This document shows, in pieces, positions 8,434-17,724 of a stretch of 19,384 nucleotides of DNA; position 1 is the first letter of the stretch; every line of letters starts with the position of its first letter. The DNA comes from JANNVZ01 sp031418455 (GTDB lineage Bacteria > Bacteroidota > Bacteroidia > Flavobacteriales_D > Sanyastnellaceae), in the NCBI GenBank assembly GCA_031418455.1, contig JANOXJ010000279.1, positions 1 through 19,384 on the forward strand, read 5' to 3'. The position numbers and the translations under genes were made by a program. The notes beneath the pieces were generated by a model. It ran no database searches and was not told the origin of the DNA. It saw nothing but the letters and a program-made list of their open reading frames with translations.

Positions 8434-9186
8434 ATGGAATTTTCATTCGAACTTTTGTCTGGTCTGCTTGCCCTTACTGCTATGGAAGTATTGTTGGGCA
8501 TTGACAATGTCATTTTTGTTTCTATCATCATGAACAGGTTGCCCAAGGGCACAGAGAAAAAAGCAGGACTGATTTGGATGCTAATAGGCATAGTTATGCG
8601 CATTGCCTTGCTATTTAGCATAGGGTGGATGATAGATGTGGAGGGCAACTTATTTACCATATACAACCATCAGGTAGGCCTGAAAGATTTGATAATGATT
8701 GGCGGTGGACTCTTCCTATTAGTTAGCACCACCCGCGAAATACATAATAAGCTGGAAGGCGAAGACCCTAACGAAACCCTGGCCAAAGACAAAAACAAAG
8801 TAGCCACCTTTGGCGGTGTTATGCTGCAAATTGTACTTATTGATTTAATATTTAGTGTAGATGGTGTAATAACTGCCATAGGCATGGCCAATGAATTTGC
8901 GTTGCAAATGATAGCAATAGCAATAGCCATGGCTGTAATGTTTTTGTTTGCACCGCGCATCAGCAAGTTCATTCACAAACATCCTACTTTTAAAATGCTT
9001 GCATTGTCTTTCCTGATATTAATTGCTGTGTTGCTATTAGTAGAAGGTGTGCATGTGGAGGAAATAGAAATACCTAAAGGCTATATTTATTTTGCCATGG
9101 CCTTTTCATTTGGTGTAGAAATACTCAATACTGTAATGCGCAAGCGCAATATCAAGCCGGTTGAATTAAAAGAGCCTCATTTGTAA
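8434..9186 (+). CDS. TerC-family integral membrane protein
   Basis: A 250-residue polytopic inner-membrane protein. The two family signature repeats are visible, each with a membrane-embedded acidic residue: EVLLGIDNVIFVSII at 18-32 (E18, D24) and LIDLIFSVDGVITA at 135-148 (D137, D143). About seven hydrophobic segments are present, with a charged cytoplasmic loop near 104-124 (KLEGEDPNETLAKDKNK). TerC proteins are linked to tellurite resistance and, for several bacterial members, to manganese efflux or loading of exported metalloenzymes. No ter-operon partners (terB, terD, terE) occur nearby, so tellurite resistance as such is not supported; metal-ion transport is the more likely role. It lies 116 bp after the metallophosphoesterase. 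No promoter with an exact -7 element was found ahead of it. Confidence 0.9.
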   Translation: MEFSFELLSGLLALTAMEVLLGIDNVIFVSIIMNRLPKGTEKKAGLIWMLIGIVMRIALLFSIGWMIDVEGNLFTIYNHQVGLKDLIMIGGGLFLLVSTTREIHNKLEGEDPNETLAKDKNKVATFGGVMLQIVLIDLIFSVDGVITAIGMANEFALQMIAIAIAMAVMFLFAPRISKFIHKHPTFKMLALSFLILIAVLLLVEGVHVEEIEIPKGYIYFAMAFSFGVEILNTVMRKRNIKPVELKEPHL

Positions 9187-9272
9187 ACCACTCAGTTGTA
9201 ACCGTTTTCATTTTGTTTCGTTCAAAGGGCAAACTTCAGGCAAACCCCTATTAAACCTGAGGCGAATGTCAA

Positions 9273-12200
9273 ATGAAAACACACTATACTATTAAAGCCA
9301 TTCTGGCTTGTTTAATGATTTTTGCAGCCTTAACATCTGATGCTGCATGGAGTTTCACTCAAACTGCTGTTACTACTAATAACGGAGGTTCATCAAATTC
9401 AAGAGCAGGTGGTTTTAACGCTCAAGCATTACCCATTATTAATAATGCCTATTTAGGTAGTTACAATTCGGCCAGTACGTTTCGCTTAGCGGGCGGATAT
9501 GTTAGAACGCTGCGATCAGCATCCTCCAACATTTGCAATGCCATAATGTATTACCGCATATATCGCACTTGCGATGCAGCACCAGCTTGGATTAGTGTTC
9601 CGCTCAATACTGTTACTGATTTAGGAGGCGGTGCTAGCGAGTGGTCTAATCAGGCACTTAATTTAAATATACTATCAGGGCTTAATCCTGCCACTTACTG
9701 GCTGGAGGTAAGATGGTCATTGGTAGGCCATTCTAATTGTGCCACTTGCTGCACACAGGCTTTATATGATGTGAATGCAACAACGGGTTATAAAGCCCAG
9801 TTTGATTACGAAATGACTGATTCTTTTACCGATGGTAACTATACCTCTAGCCCCACTTGGAGCGGTGACCTTGGCGCATATAAATACAGCCGTTCTACCA
9901 AAGCAGCTGCAGGTGCTAGTGCTTCAAACTCTTTGATACTTAATGTAACCAATGGCGGTGGCTCGCAATACATTAGCACTCCTGTAACCGTATGGAGCGC
10001 AACAGAACAAACTTGGTCGTTTTGGTTAGGCAGAAGAAATCAATCATATACTGGTCCAAACAATCTAAGTGTTTGGTTATATGCCAACGAAGCCAACCTT
10101 GAAAGCAACACTGTAGATGGATATAGAATTAACATAGGTGATGATACCGGTGGTGACGAAATAAGGCTCCAGTGTATTACAAATGGAGTAGTAACTAATG
10201 TTATAACCTCGACTGGTGCTATACCAAACGGTCTTACTGATATTGGTTTGGCTTTAAAAATTGTAAGATTGGCAAGCGGCAATTGGCAATTGTTCACATC
10301 CGCTTTACCTACTTCAAATGGCTTAGGACAAACTGCCTATACTTGCCCGGAAAGCAGCGCAATCGTAGCACAAGGTACTGGCATTAATAATACTTATGTG
10401 CCAGCAGGCACTGGGTATTTTGGTTTGGTTACCATACATACATCGGGATCAAATCCTCGTAAAACAGTGGAGTTTGATGCGCTTAAAATCAACTCTATAT
10501 TTAATTTGCAAACACAAGTAAGATTTGCTCAGGAAAGTGCAACCATAAACGAAAACTACGGCACTCTTTCTGTACCTGTAAATATTATAAATCCTGCGCT
10601 TTTGTTAGCCACCAACGTTACTATTACAAGAATATCTGGCGCAGCAGCAAGAGTAGGTGGATTTAATTCGCAAACACTCACCTTCCCTGCCGGAAGCAGC
10701 GCACCACAAAATCTTAATATCAACATTACCAACAATACCACTTGTGAAAATGATGAACAACTTGTATTTCAAATAACATCCGTTACGGGTGGAAATTTGG
10801 CGGTGGCCAATACGCCTAACATATTTTATTTAATGGTTGTAGATGATGAAACAAGTCGAGAAACTATTAATTCATACGATTTTGAAAGTGGCTACCTTGC
10901 GGGATGGGCGCAAAGCACACCTACCGCATGGTTTGTAGACAGCAGCGAACCCATTACCGATTCTTATTCATTAAGAAATACCAATACAGGTAGCTCTGGC
11001 ACTGCTTATGCAAGTACCTCATTGGGCGCGATAAATTTAAATAGCAGCAATACTATCTGGCGCTTCAGTCTCAACCATTTTGAACTTGAACCAGACCAAC
11101 ACGATAAGTTTTTAGTATTCCTTTCGGCCAATGAAAGTAATTTGTATTCTTCCACTGTAGACGGTTATGCAGTTGGTATAAATCCTACCAATGCATCTTC
11201 TCCTGATTTAATTACTTTGTGGCGTGTTGACAATGGCGTGCCTACTGCAAGTGTTGTTGTTTCCTCTATTGACTGGGGCAGTGCTCATCAGGAAATAGGA
11301 TTCGAAATTATAAGACAAGACAATGGAGTTTGGAGCCTTAAAATTTCAGAATTTGGCGATTTTAATAATTTGATTTTAGCAGGATCCGGCACAGAAACCA
11401 CCTATTCTACAGCTGACTATTTTGGTGTGCGTGTTCAATTTAAAAATACTACAAGTGGAATGCTATCTTTTGATGATGGTTTAATTTCTGCTGCTGGTTG
11501 CAGAGTTAACTTCTTCAGCCAAAACAGCGGCAACATTTCTTCTGCCATTTGGGCTACCGCACCTGTAGGTCCTGCAGGCCTTTCCAAATCAAACAAATAC
11601 TCAAGCTTCACGGTGCAAAATGGACACTCTGTTACTTCCAATGCCAACTGGATTATGGAGCATTTAACTGTAAACAATACAGGCACCTTAAATCTTAGCT
11701 CCAACGAACTTACTCTGCATGGCAACATAAATAATTCAGGTACTATTGATGGTGGCACATCTACCGTAACAATGGTAGGCAAAACCAATCAAAGTATTGT
11801 AAGCTCTACGGACCTTACATTCAACAATCTTAGAATACTAAATGAAGGATTTACCGTAAATCTTACCGATGTGTCAGAACTATTTATTAAAGGCATAGTA
11901 AGTCCTGAGAAAGGAACTTTTAATACCAACGACAGACTTACACTTTTGTCTACAGCTAGCGCAACAGCCTCCATTGGCGAAATAAAACCGGGTGCCGATG
12001 TAATAGGAAAAGTAACACTCCAACGCTTCATACCATCGCTTACCAACTATTCTTATGGTAGCTGGGTTATGATGGGTTGCCCGGTGCAAGGCGCTACTAT
12101 TAGTGATTGGAATGATGACATCATTACCTCTGGTTTTGCTGGTTCAGACTATCCGCCACCGTATACTTTAAATAACATACAACGATATGATGAAACAGCA

Positions 12201-14084
12201 ACAGGCAACGAAGGCAATGGTTATGTGCCAACAACTTCTTTGACTGAGCCAATACTATCTGATGCAGGGTATGCAGTGTATATGCAAACGCCTAGTCAGG
12301 CAATAGATGTAAAGGGTACTATTTATAAAAACTCATTTCAAAAAAATCTAAGCTACACTAACACTGGCAATTCCGGTGATGGTTGGAACTTGCTAGTGAA
12401 TCAATATCCATCGCAAGTAGATATGAGCTCATTAATATTAAATGGAAGTGGTGTTGCATCATTTTATGTTTACGATGCAGAGGCTCACAACTACAAAGTA
12501 TACAATGCAAATACCAACACAGGCACCACTCCTAAAGAACTAAATAGCAGTCAGGCATTTTTTGTAAAAGCTGCAGGTCCTAATTCTTTTCTTGCTTATA
12601 ACGAAAGTTATAAAGTAAATACTGCAGCTCCGTTTGAGCGCAGCGAAGCCAACAACTCTTATATCAGCTTCACCCTTTCCAGCTTCAACAATACTTCAGA
12701 TGAATGCCTTGTCTTATTCTCAGACCAAGCTACTGATAATTTTGAGTGGGAATTAGATGCTGAAGACCTTGCAAGTCAAAATCCGCAGGCTGTTGGCTGT
12801 GCCACTCTGTCCAACGACAATGTGAAACTAACCCTTGACTCCAGACAATATCATGCACAGGGAACCAGCATACTAGTGTATGCAAACATGCCTGTGGCAG
12901 GCACTTACACTTTGCATGTAAACGAAACGGTAAACCTTCCTTTTGGTAGCTGCTTATTTGTGGAGGATGTAGTTACAGGTGCTACTCTGCCATTGGAGAA
13001 TGGCGAGGAATTTAGTATTACTATTACTACCCCATACCAAGGCAATCGTTTTATAATTCATGCATCGCCTTCATTAAACATTGTAACAACTAATGCAAGC
13101 TGCTTTAATATAGAGGATGGTTCTATACTCCTAACAGGCAACGTAGACAATTGGAGTATTCATCTTAGTGATGGTTCTTCAGTAATGACAAGTATCGACA
13201 ATTATAATTTTCACAATCTACCTGCGGGCGAGTATGAATTAATGCTTGAGCCTGCTGCTATAGGCTGCTATGCCACCAGCATTTCTTTAACTATAGAACA
13301 ACCTGCCAACAACGCGGTGGATATTGTAACTGCCACTCCTGACCATTGCAACGAGACAGGCAATGCGGTATTGGAATGGTTCATAAACAATAGCCAGGAT
13401 TATTCTTATAACATTACCAATTCCAATGGCGAAATTTTTGCCACAGGCTCTTCCTCTTTGCAGGAAATGATGTTTGAGAATATGGATGGTGACATTTATA
13501 CTTTAGATATAAGCGACAATTGTGGCTCACAAACGTTTGAAATAAATCTAAACGACCCAAGCACCGTTACAACAGAAATTTATTCTGAAGATATTTCTAT
13601 TGCCATTGCCAACGGACAGGCTAGCACTGTAGCAATAGAGCAAATATCTGCCAATGCCACTAACTATACATGGAGTTTGGACAACGGCTACGAATCAACT
13701 GACGAAATTTTTGTATACGACTTTACTATCTCTGGTAATTATACATTGATGCTACTTGCTTCAAACGAAAATTGCTCCGCTGCAGATTTTATACAAATAG
13801 AAGTGAGCAACGAAGTAGGTGTATTAAATCAGGATGCGGCATCGTATGTTTCCATAGTGCAGTCGGCTAATAGTCTGGACTATTCACTTTACCAATCTAA
13901 TGGCGGCAACCTAGAAGCAAAAATTTATGACGGCAGTGGTAAGTTGGTTTGGAATACTAGCACCATGGCATCGCATGGCCAAACATTTTCTGCTGATATT
14001 TCCACTTTTGCCAACGGCTTTTACACGGCTATCATTAGCCTTGACAGCAAGCCTTTGGGTACCAAAAAATTTGTAAAGCAATAA
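9273..14084 (+). CDS. Very large secreted multidomain surface protein with type IX sorting domain
   Basis: A 1603-residue exported protein, with a signal peptide at about 1-25 (hydrophobic AILACLMIFAALTSDA). Modules: a cysteine-rich N-terminal part (about 85-165; CNA, TCDAA, CATCC); a lectin-like beta module (about 183-407); a Calx-beta-like domain (about 414-526; VRFAQESATINENYG to YLMVVDDE); a second copy of the lectin-like module (about 530-740); a Ser/Asn/Thr-rich beta region (about 770-890; SNNSGTI-like turns); a long region shared in style with Bacteroidota surface proteins; a PKD-like part (about 1430-1510); and a C-terminal sorting domain of about 75 residues ending TKKFVKQ. The two lectin-like copies share the landmarks ANEANLESNTVDGY and ANESNLYSSTVDGY. 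Expected to be exported by Sec, then the type IX system, and displayed on the cell surface, where adhesion or glycan binding is the best guess. No catalytic motif seen. A terminator follows. Confidence 0.85.
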   Translation: MKTHYTIKAILACLMIFAALTSDAAWSFTQTAVTTNNGGSSNSRAGGFNAQALPIINNAYLGSYNSASTFRLAGGYVRTLRSASSNICNAIMYYRIYRTCDAAPAWISVPLNTVTDLGGGASEWSNQALNLNILSGLNPATYWLEVRWSLVGHSNCATCCTQALYDVNATTGYKAQFDYEMTDSFTDGNYTSSPTWSGDLGAYKYSRSTKAAAGASASNSLILNVTNGGGSQYISTPVTVWSATEQTWSFWLGRRNQSYTGPNNLSVWLYANEANLESNTVDGYRINIGDDTGGDEIRLQCITNGVVTNVITSTGAIPNGLTDIGLALKIVRLASGNWQLFTSALPTSNGLGQTAYTCPESSAIVAQGTGINNTYVPAGTGYFGLVTIHTSGSNPRKTVEFDALKINSIFNLQTQVRFAQESATINENYGTLSVPVNIINPALLLATNVTITRISGAAARVGGFNSQTLTFPAGSSAPQNLNINITNNTTCENDEQLVFQITSVTGGNLAVANTPNIFYLMVVDDETSRETINSYDFESGYLAGWAQSTPTAWFVDSSEPITDSYSLRNTNTGSSGTAYASTSLGAINLNSSNTIWRFSLNHFELEPDQHDKFLVFLSANESNLYSSTVDGYAVGINPTNASSPDLITLWRVDNGVPTASVVVSSIDWGSAHQEIGFEIIRQDNGVWSLKISEFGDFNNLILAGSGTETTYSTADYFGVRVQFKNTTSGMLSFDDGLISAAGCRVNFFSQNSGNISSAIWATAPVGPAGLSKSNKYSSFTVQNGHSVTSNANWIMEHLTVNNTGTLNLSSNELTLHGNINNSGTIDGGTSTVTMVGKTNQSIVSSTDLTFNNLRILNEGFTVNLTDVSELFIKGIVSPEKGTFNTNDRLTLLSTASATASIGEIKPGADVIGKVTLQRFIPSLTNYSYGSWVMMGCPVQGATISDWNDDIITSGFAGSDYPPPYTLNNIQRYDETATGNEGNGYVPTTSLTEPILSDAGYAVYMQTPSQAIDVKGTIYKNSFQKNLSYTNTGNSGDGWNLLVNQYPSQVDMSSLILNGSGVASFYVYDAEAHNYKVYNANTNTGTTPKELNSSQAFFVKAAGPNSFLAYNESYKVNTAAPFERSEANNSYISFTLSSFNNTSDECLVLFSDQATDNFEWELDAEDLASQNPQAVGCATLSNDNVKLTLDSRQYHAQGTSILVYANMPVAGTYTLHVNETVNLPFGSCLFVEDVVTGATLPLENGEEFSITITTPYQGNRFIIHASPSLNIVTTNASCFNIEDGSILLTGNVDNWSIHLSDGSSVMTSIDNYNFHNLPAGEYELMLEPAAIGCYATSISLTIEQPANNAVDIVTATPDHCNETGNAVLEWFINNSQDYSYNITNSNGEIFATGSSSLQEMMFENMDGDIYTLDISDNCGSQTFEINLNDPSTVTTEIYSEDISIAIANGQASTVAIEQISANATNYTWSLDNGYESTDEIFVYDFTISGNYTLMLLASNENCSAADFIQIEVSNEVGVLNQDAASYVSIVQSANSLDYSLYQSNGGNLEAKIYDGSGKLVWNTSTMASHGQTFSADISTFANGFYTAIISLDSKPLGTKKFVKQ

Positions 14085-14123
14085 TCCAACATTGACCCTA
14101 AAATTCCATTGCAGTAATACTGT

Positions 14124-14158
14124 AACTAAGGACAAGCTAAACTTGTCCTTAGTTTTTT
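14124..14158 (+). terminator. Strong rho-independent terminator
   Basis: AACTAAGGACAAG (14124-14136) and CTTGTCCTTAGTT (14142-14154) form a perfect 13-bp stem with loop CTAAA. Six T residues (14153-14158) complete the U-tract on the plus strand. It lies 40 bp after the surface-protein gene and insulates it from the marR-fad operon. An A-tract is missing on the left side, so termination in the opposite direction is doubtful. Confidence 0.9.
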
Positions 14159-14265
14159 AATTCTACCGTTTTAAAGTCCGTATTTGGTTAACAATTGGCA
14201 AGTACAAACTGCAATTAAACTCCGACATTAGCAACCAAATAAGTTCTGTTTAGAATGAATTTAAT

Positions 14266-14278
14266 AGCCAAATTGGCT
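14266..14278. promoter_or_regulatory. Inverted repeat upstream of marR
   Basis: AGCCAA-A-TTGGCT is a perfect 6-bp inverted repeat around one base, about 105 bp upstream of the marR start and 60 bp upstream of the -7 element. It could be a distal regulator site; short AT-containing palindromes also occur by chance. Confidence 0.25.
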
Positions 14279-14334
14279 CCATAACAATCTAATAATGTGC
14301 AAAATCAGATAAAAATACTATGCACGCATAACAT

Positions 14335-14358
14335 TACATTTGCTTAGTAGTATAAGCA
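14335..14358 (+). promoter_or_regulatory. Candidate marR-fad promoter -7 element overlapping an inverted repeat
   Basis: TACATTTGC at 14335-14343 is an exact TAnnTTTG(C/T) -7 element. No convincing TTG is found at the expected -33 distance, so the promoter is incomplete or activator-dependent. The last two bases of the element start an 18-bp inverted repeat, TGCTTA-GTAGTA-TAAGCA (14341-14358), which would cover the transcription start 25 bp before the marR start codon. This is the expected place for a repressor site used by the MarR protein; binding is inferred. Confidence 0.42.
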
Positions 14359-14382
14359 GCTAACCACTGCAAGGAACATAAT

Positions 14383-14820
14383 ATGAAACCTGAAGAAACC
14401 ATAGATTTTCACATACGCTGGGCATGGGCTAAAATGAGCAAAGCTTACAATGCCGAGGCTTCCAAACTTGGAGCTTCCATGGCCATGGCTTTTACTCTTC
14501 TGTCCATAGACAAAAATGGTACACCTGCCACCAAGCTGGGCCCTATGATGGGCATGGAATCTACCAGCCTTACGCGCCTGCTAAATTCATTAGAGTCGCA
14601 AGGGTATATAGAGAGAATGCCCGACCTTAAGGACAAAAGAAAAGCGATAGTGCACCTTACTGAAAAAGGAAAAAAACACCGCGATATTTCTAAACTTGGA
14701 GTATTTCAAATGAACCAAAGACTTAGGTCGGTTATAGAACCGGAAAAACTAAATGTATTTTTTGAAGTGCTTCAGACTATAAATAAAGAATTGGATAAAA
14801 ACAATATATTCTCAAACTAA
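14383..14820 (+). CDS. MarR-family transcriptional regulator of the fatty-acid oxidation operon
   Basis: A 145-residue winged-helix protein of normal MarR length. The helix-turn-helix and recognition helix cover about 45-75 (PATKLGPMMGMESTSLTRLLNSLESQGYIER), followed by the wing with the conserved Asp-Arg pattern (DLKDKRKAIVHLTEKGKKH, about 77-95) and a C-terminal dimerisation helix. It ends 3 bp before fadN and so heads the operon. MarR proteins in this position usually repress the operon and are released by an acyl-CoA or other lipid ligand; that ligand is inferred from the neighbours. Inverted repeats at 14266-14278 (AGCCAA-A-TTGGCT) and 14341-14358 in its upstream region are candidate binding sites. 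No cysteine pattern suggests redox sensing. Confidence 0.88.
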   Translation: MKPEETIDFHIRWAWAKMSKAYNAEASKLGASMAMAFTLLSIDKNGTPATKLGPMMGMESTSLTRLLNSLESQGYIERMPDLKDKRKAIVHLTEKGKKHRDISKLGVFQMNQRLRSVIEPEKLNVFFEVLQTINKELDKNNIFSN

Positions 14821-14823
14821 ACC

Positions 14824-17229
14824 ATGAAGAGAACAATAAAAAAAGTAGCAGTGCTTGGCTCAGGTGTTATGGGCTCTCGCATTGCGTGTCACTTTGCAAA
14901 CATTGGTGTGCAAGTAATACTGCTGGACATAGCCCCTAAAGAATTAAACGATGCTGAAAAGGCAAAAGGCCTAACACTGGAAATGCCTGCAGTGCGCAAC
15001 CGCATAGTGAACGAAGCTTTGCAAACTGCCCTAAAGTCTAACCCCTCGCCTATTTATCGCCAATCGTTTGCCAAGCTTATAGCCACCGGCAATTTTGACG
15101 ATGACATGAAAAAAATAGCCACTTGCGATTGGATTATAGAAGTGGTAGTGGAACGACTGGACATAAAGAAAAGTGTATTTGAAAAAGTAGAACAATTCAG
15201 AAAGCCAGGCACACTTATTACCTCCAACACATCCGGCATTCCTATTCGCCTTATGACTGAGGGAAGAAGCGAAGACTTTCAAAAACATTTTTGTGGTACC
15301 CACTTTTTCAACCCACCTCGCTATTTAAAATTATTAGAAATAATTCCTACCGACAAAACATCGAAAGATGTACTAGATTTCTTTAACGACTATGGCCAGC
15401 GCTACCTGGGCAAAACCGTAGTAAACTGCAAGGACACTCCGGCATTTATTGCCAATCGTGTGGGTGTATACAGCATTCAGGCGCTGTTTCATTTGGTAAA
15501 ACAAATGGGCCTAACTGTGGAAGATGTAGACAAACTTACAGGCCCAGTATTAGGCCGACCAAAGAGTGCCACCTTCCGCACATGCGATGTGGTGGGCCTT
15601 GATACTCTTGTGCACGTAGCCAATGGTGTGCGCGACAATTGCCCAAATGATGAGGCAAAAGCCACTTTTGAAATCACCGACTATGTGCAAAAAATGGTAG
15701 ACAACAAATGGCTTGGCGATAAAACAAAACAAGGCTTTTATAAGAAAACTAAAAACGAAAAAGGCGAAACAGAAATTCTTTCGCTCGACTTAAATACACT
15801 GGAATACACACCACAGAAAAAATCAAAATTTGCAACATTGGAGGCTACCAAGTCAGTAGATGATTTGCAAAAAAGATTGCCCATGCTGTATGGTGGCAAA
15901 GACAAAGCAGGCGAATTTTATAAAAAATCTTTTGCCGGTTTGTTTGCATATGTGAGCAATCGTGTGCCAGAAATAAGCGACAATCTATATAGCATAGACG
16001 ATGGTATGAAAGCCGGATTTGGCTGGGCTTTGGGTCCGTTTGAAAGCTGGGATATAATAGGTGTAGAAGCCGGTGCTAAAGATGCCGAAACCAATGGTCA
16101 TACGTTGGCCACTTGGATAAAAGATATGCTGGCAGCAGGCATCAAATCTTTTTACAAAATAGAAGATGGCAAAAAATATTATTATGATGCAGCTACCAAA
16201 GCATACAAGCAAGTGCCTGCACCTGCAAAGCAAATAGTGCTTGCACAATTGCCTGAGAGCAGCATAGTTTGGAAAAACTCAGCATGCACGGTGCGCCACT
16301 TAGGCGATGGCATACTGTGCTGCAGCTGGAGCACTAAAATGAATACCATAGGTGGCGAAGTTCTACAAGGGCTTAACAAAGCCATAGACCTTGCAGAGCA
16401 AGAGTACCGTGGATTAGTGCTTTACAACGATAGCGAAAACTTCTCAGCCGGTGCCAATGTGGGAATGATATTTATGCTGGCTGCCGACCAAGAGTATGAA
16501 GAACTTGACTTAGCTGTTCGCGCATTTCAAAACACGGTTATGCGCATGAGGCATTCTTCTATACCTGTAGTGGGAGCGCCACACAATTTAGCATTAGGTG
16601 GAGGCTGCGAAATCAACTTGCATGTGGACAAAGTAGTAGCTCATGCAGAGCTATACATGGGCCTTGTGGAGTTTGGTGTGGGTATTATACCCGGTGGTGC
16701 GGGCACCAAAGAGTTTGCCTTGCGCTGCAGCGATGAGCTTAAAGATGGCGACATTAAACTAAATACTTTCCGCAACAGATTCCTTACAGTGGGCCAGGCC
16801 AAAGTGTCTACCTCTGCCTACGAAGCATTTGACTTAGGCTACCTAAGAAATGGTATAGATGAAGTAATAATGAGCCGCGAGCTACAACTGGCACGTGCTA
16901 AAGAAGCATGCCTTGAATTGGCCGATGAAGGCTACACCCAACCTCCTATGCGCAAAGACATAACTGTGCTTGGCCAAGAAGCTCTGGGAGTAGTGTATGC
17001 AGGTGCCAATACCATGAAGAGCGGACATTACATAAGCGAGCATGACCAACTTATTTCAGAAAAACTTGGCTTTGTGCTAGCTGGTGGCGACTTAAGTGCT
17101 GCCACGCAAGTGAGCGAACAATACCTGTTAGATTTAGAAAGAAAAACATTTTTGGAATTGTGCACACAACGCAAAACCTTAGAGAGAATGCAAAGTTTGG
17201 TAACATCTGGTAAAATATTAAGAAATTGA
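14824..17229 (+). CDS. fadN: 3-hydroxyacyl-CoA dehydrogenase / enoyl-CoA hydratase fusion (FadN type)
   Basis: An 801-residue bifunctional beta-oxidation enzyme that hydrates trans-2-enoyl-CoA and oxidises L-3-hydroxyacyl-CoA with NAD. The dehydrogenase half comes first: Rossmann motif GSGVMGSRI (12-20), SNTSGIPI (134-141), catalytic His160 in GTHFFNPPRYLKLLE, and IANRVGVYSI (209-218). The hydratase half comes last (from about 490): FSAGANVGMIF oxyanion region, GGGCEINLHVDKV and GLVEFGVGIIPGG, with both catalytic glutamates present. This order and length match Bacillus FadN (about 790 residues), not E. coli FadB, where the hydratase is first. Its TGA stop overlaps the next gene's ATG by one base, indicating translational coupling. 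All expected active-site residues are intact. Confidence 0.93.
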   Translation: MKRTIKKVAVLGSGVMGSRIACHFANIGVQVILLDIAPKELNDAEKAKGLTLEMPAVRNRIVNEALQTALKSNPSPIYRQSFAKLIATGNFDDDMKKIATCDWIIEVVVERLDIKKSVFEKVEQFRKPGTLITSNTSGIPIRLMTEGRSEDFQKHFCGTHFFNPPRYLKLLEIIPTDKTSKDVLDFFNDYGQRYLGKTVVNCKDTPAFIANRVGVYSIQALFHLVKQMGLTVEDVDKLTGPVLGRPKSATFRTCDVVGLDTLVHVANGVRDNCPNDEAKATFEITDYVQKMVDNKWLGDKTKQGFYKKTKNEKGETEILSLDLNTLEYTPQKKSKFATLEATKSVDDLQKRLPMLYGGKDKAGEFYKKSFAGLFAYVSNRVPEISDNLYSIDDGMKAGFGWALGPFESWDIIGVEAGAKDAETNGHTLATWIKDMLAAGIKSFYKIEDGKKYYYDAATKAYKQVPAPAKQIVLAQLPESSIVWKNSACTVRHLGDGILCCSWSTKMNTIGGEVLQGLNKAIDLAEQEYRGLVLYNDSENFSAGANVGMIFMLAADQEYEELDLAVRAFQNTVMRMRHSSIPVVGAPHNLALGGGCEINLHVDKVVAHAELYMGLVEFGVGIIPGGAGTKEFALRCSDELKDGDIKLNTFRNRFLTVGQAKVSTSAYEAFDLGYLRNGIDEVIMSRELQLARAKEACLELADEGYTQPPMRKDITVLGQEALGVVYAGANTMKSGHYISEHDQLISEKLGFVLAGGDLSAATQVSEQYLLDLERKTFLELCTQRKTLERMQSLVTSGKILRN

Positions 17230-17720
17230 TGAACAGATATTTCGAAATTACCAAACACCTTAATGATGCAGGAGTTCGCTACCTTGTAGCAGGGGGCTTT
17301 GCTGCTAATATGTATGGGGTTCCGAGGATGACCCAAGACATAGATCTAATAGTTGAATTTGAAAAAGAAAATTTATTGAAATTAGAAAATACCATTAAGA
17401 GCCTTGGTTTTACTGAAAGAGTTCCTGTTTTGGCCAGAGACCTTTGGGATATAGCCTACCGAAAAAAATTACGAGAAGAGAAAAACATGTTGGCCTTTAC
17501 TTATCACGACCCAAGAAAAAGCCAAGTGGAAATTGACATAATACTTGACCAACCATTCACCTTTGAAGAGTTATGGGCCAAGCAAGAATCGCGTTCATCT
17601 GGAGATGGAACATTGATGAGGTTAGTTTCTGTAGATCAACTTATAGCCATGAAAAATGCAGTAGGAAGAAGCCAAGACATGTTTGATGTTATACATCTTA
17701 AACGACTTTACTCTAAATAA
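17229..17720 (+). CDS. Predicted nucleotidyltransferase (MNT-like) inserted in the fad operon
   Basis: A 163-residue protein with the DNA polymerase beta-type nucleotidyltransferase fold: VAGGFAANMYG (20-30) provides the Gly-Gly nucleotide motif, DIDL (37-40) the two metal-binding aspartates D37 and D39, and VEIDIIL (100-106) the third acid D103. The C-terminal segment LIAMKNAVGRSQDMFDVIHL (139-158) is the conserved tail seen in many stand-alone predicted nucleotidyltransferases, including the catalytic halves of AbiEii- and MNT-type toxin-antitoxin systems. The start is ATG 17229, inside fadN's stop (TGATG). A frame-open TTG at 17226 is not needed. All catalytic residues are kept, so it probably transfers a nucleotide to a protein, tRNA or small molecule; the target is unknown. 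It has no role in beta-oxidation that I know of, which makes its position between fadN and fadA odd. Confidence 0.8.
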   Translation: MNRYFEITKHLNDAGVRYLVAGGFAANMYGVPRMTQDIDLIVEFEKENLLKLENTIKSLGFTERVPVLARDLWDIAYRKKLREEKNMLAFTYHDPRKSQVEIDIILDQPFTFEELWAKQESRSSGDGTLMRLVSVDQLIAMKNAVGRSQDMFDVIHLKRLYSK

Positions 17721-17724
17721 TACA

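Noticed and set aside
8434..9186. Tellurite-resistance operon
   Set aside because: Only a TerC homologue is present; no terA, terB, terD, terE or terZ neighbours.
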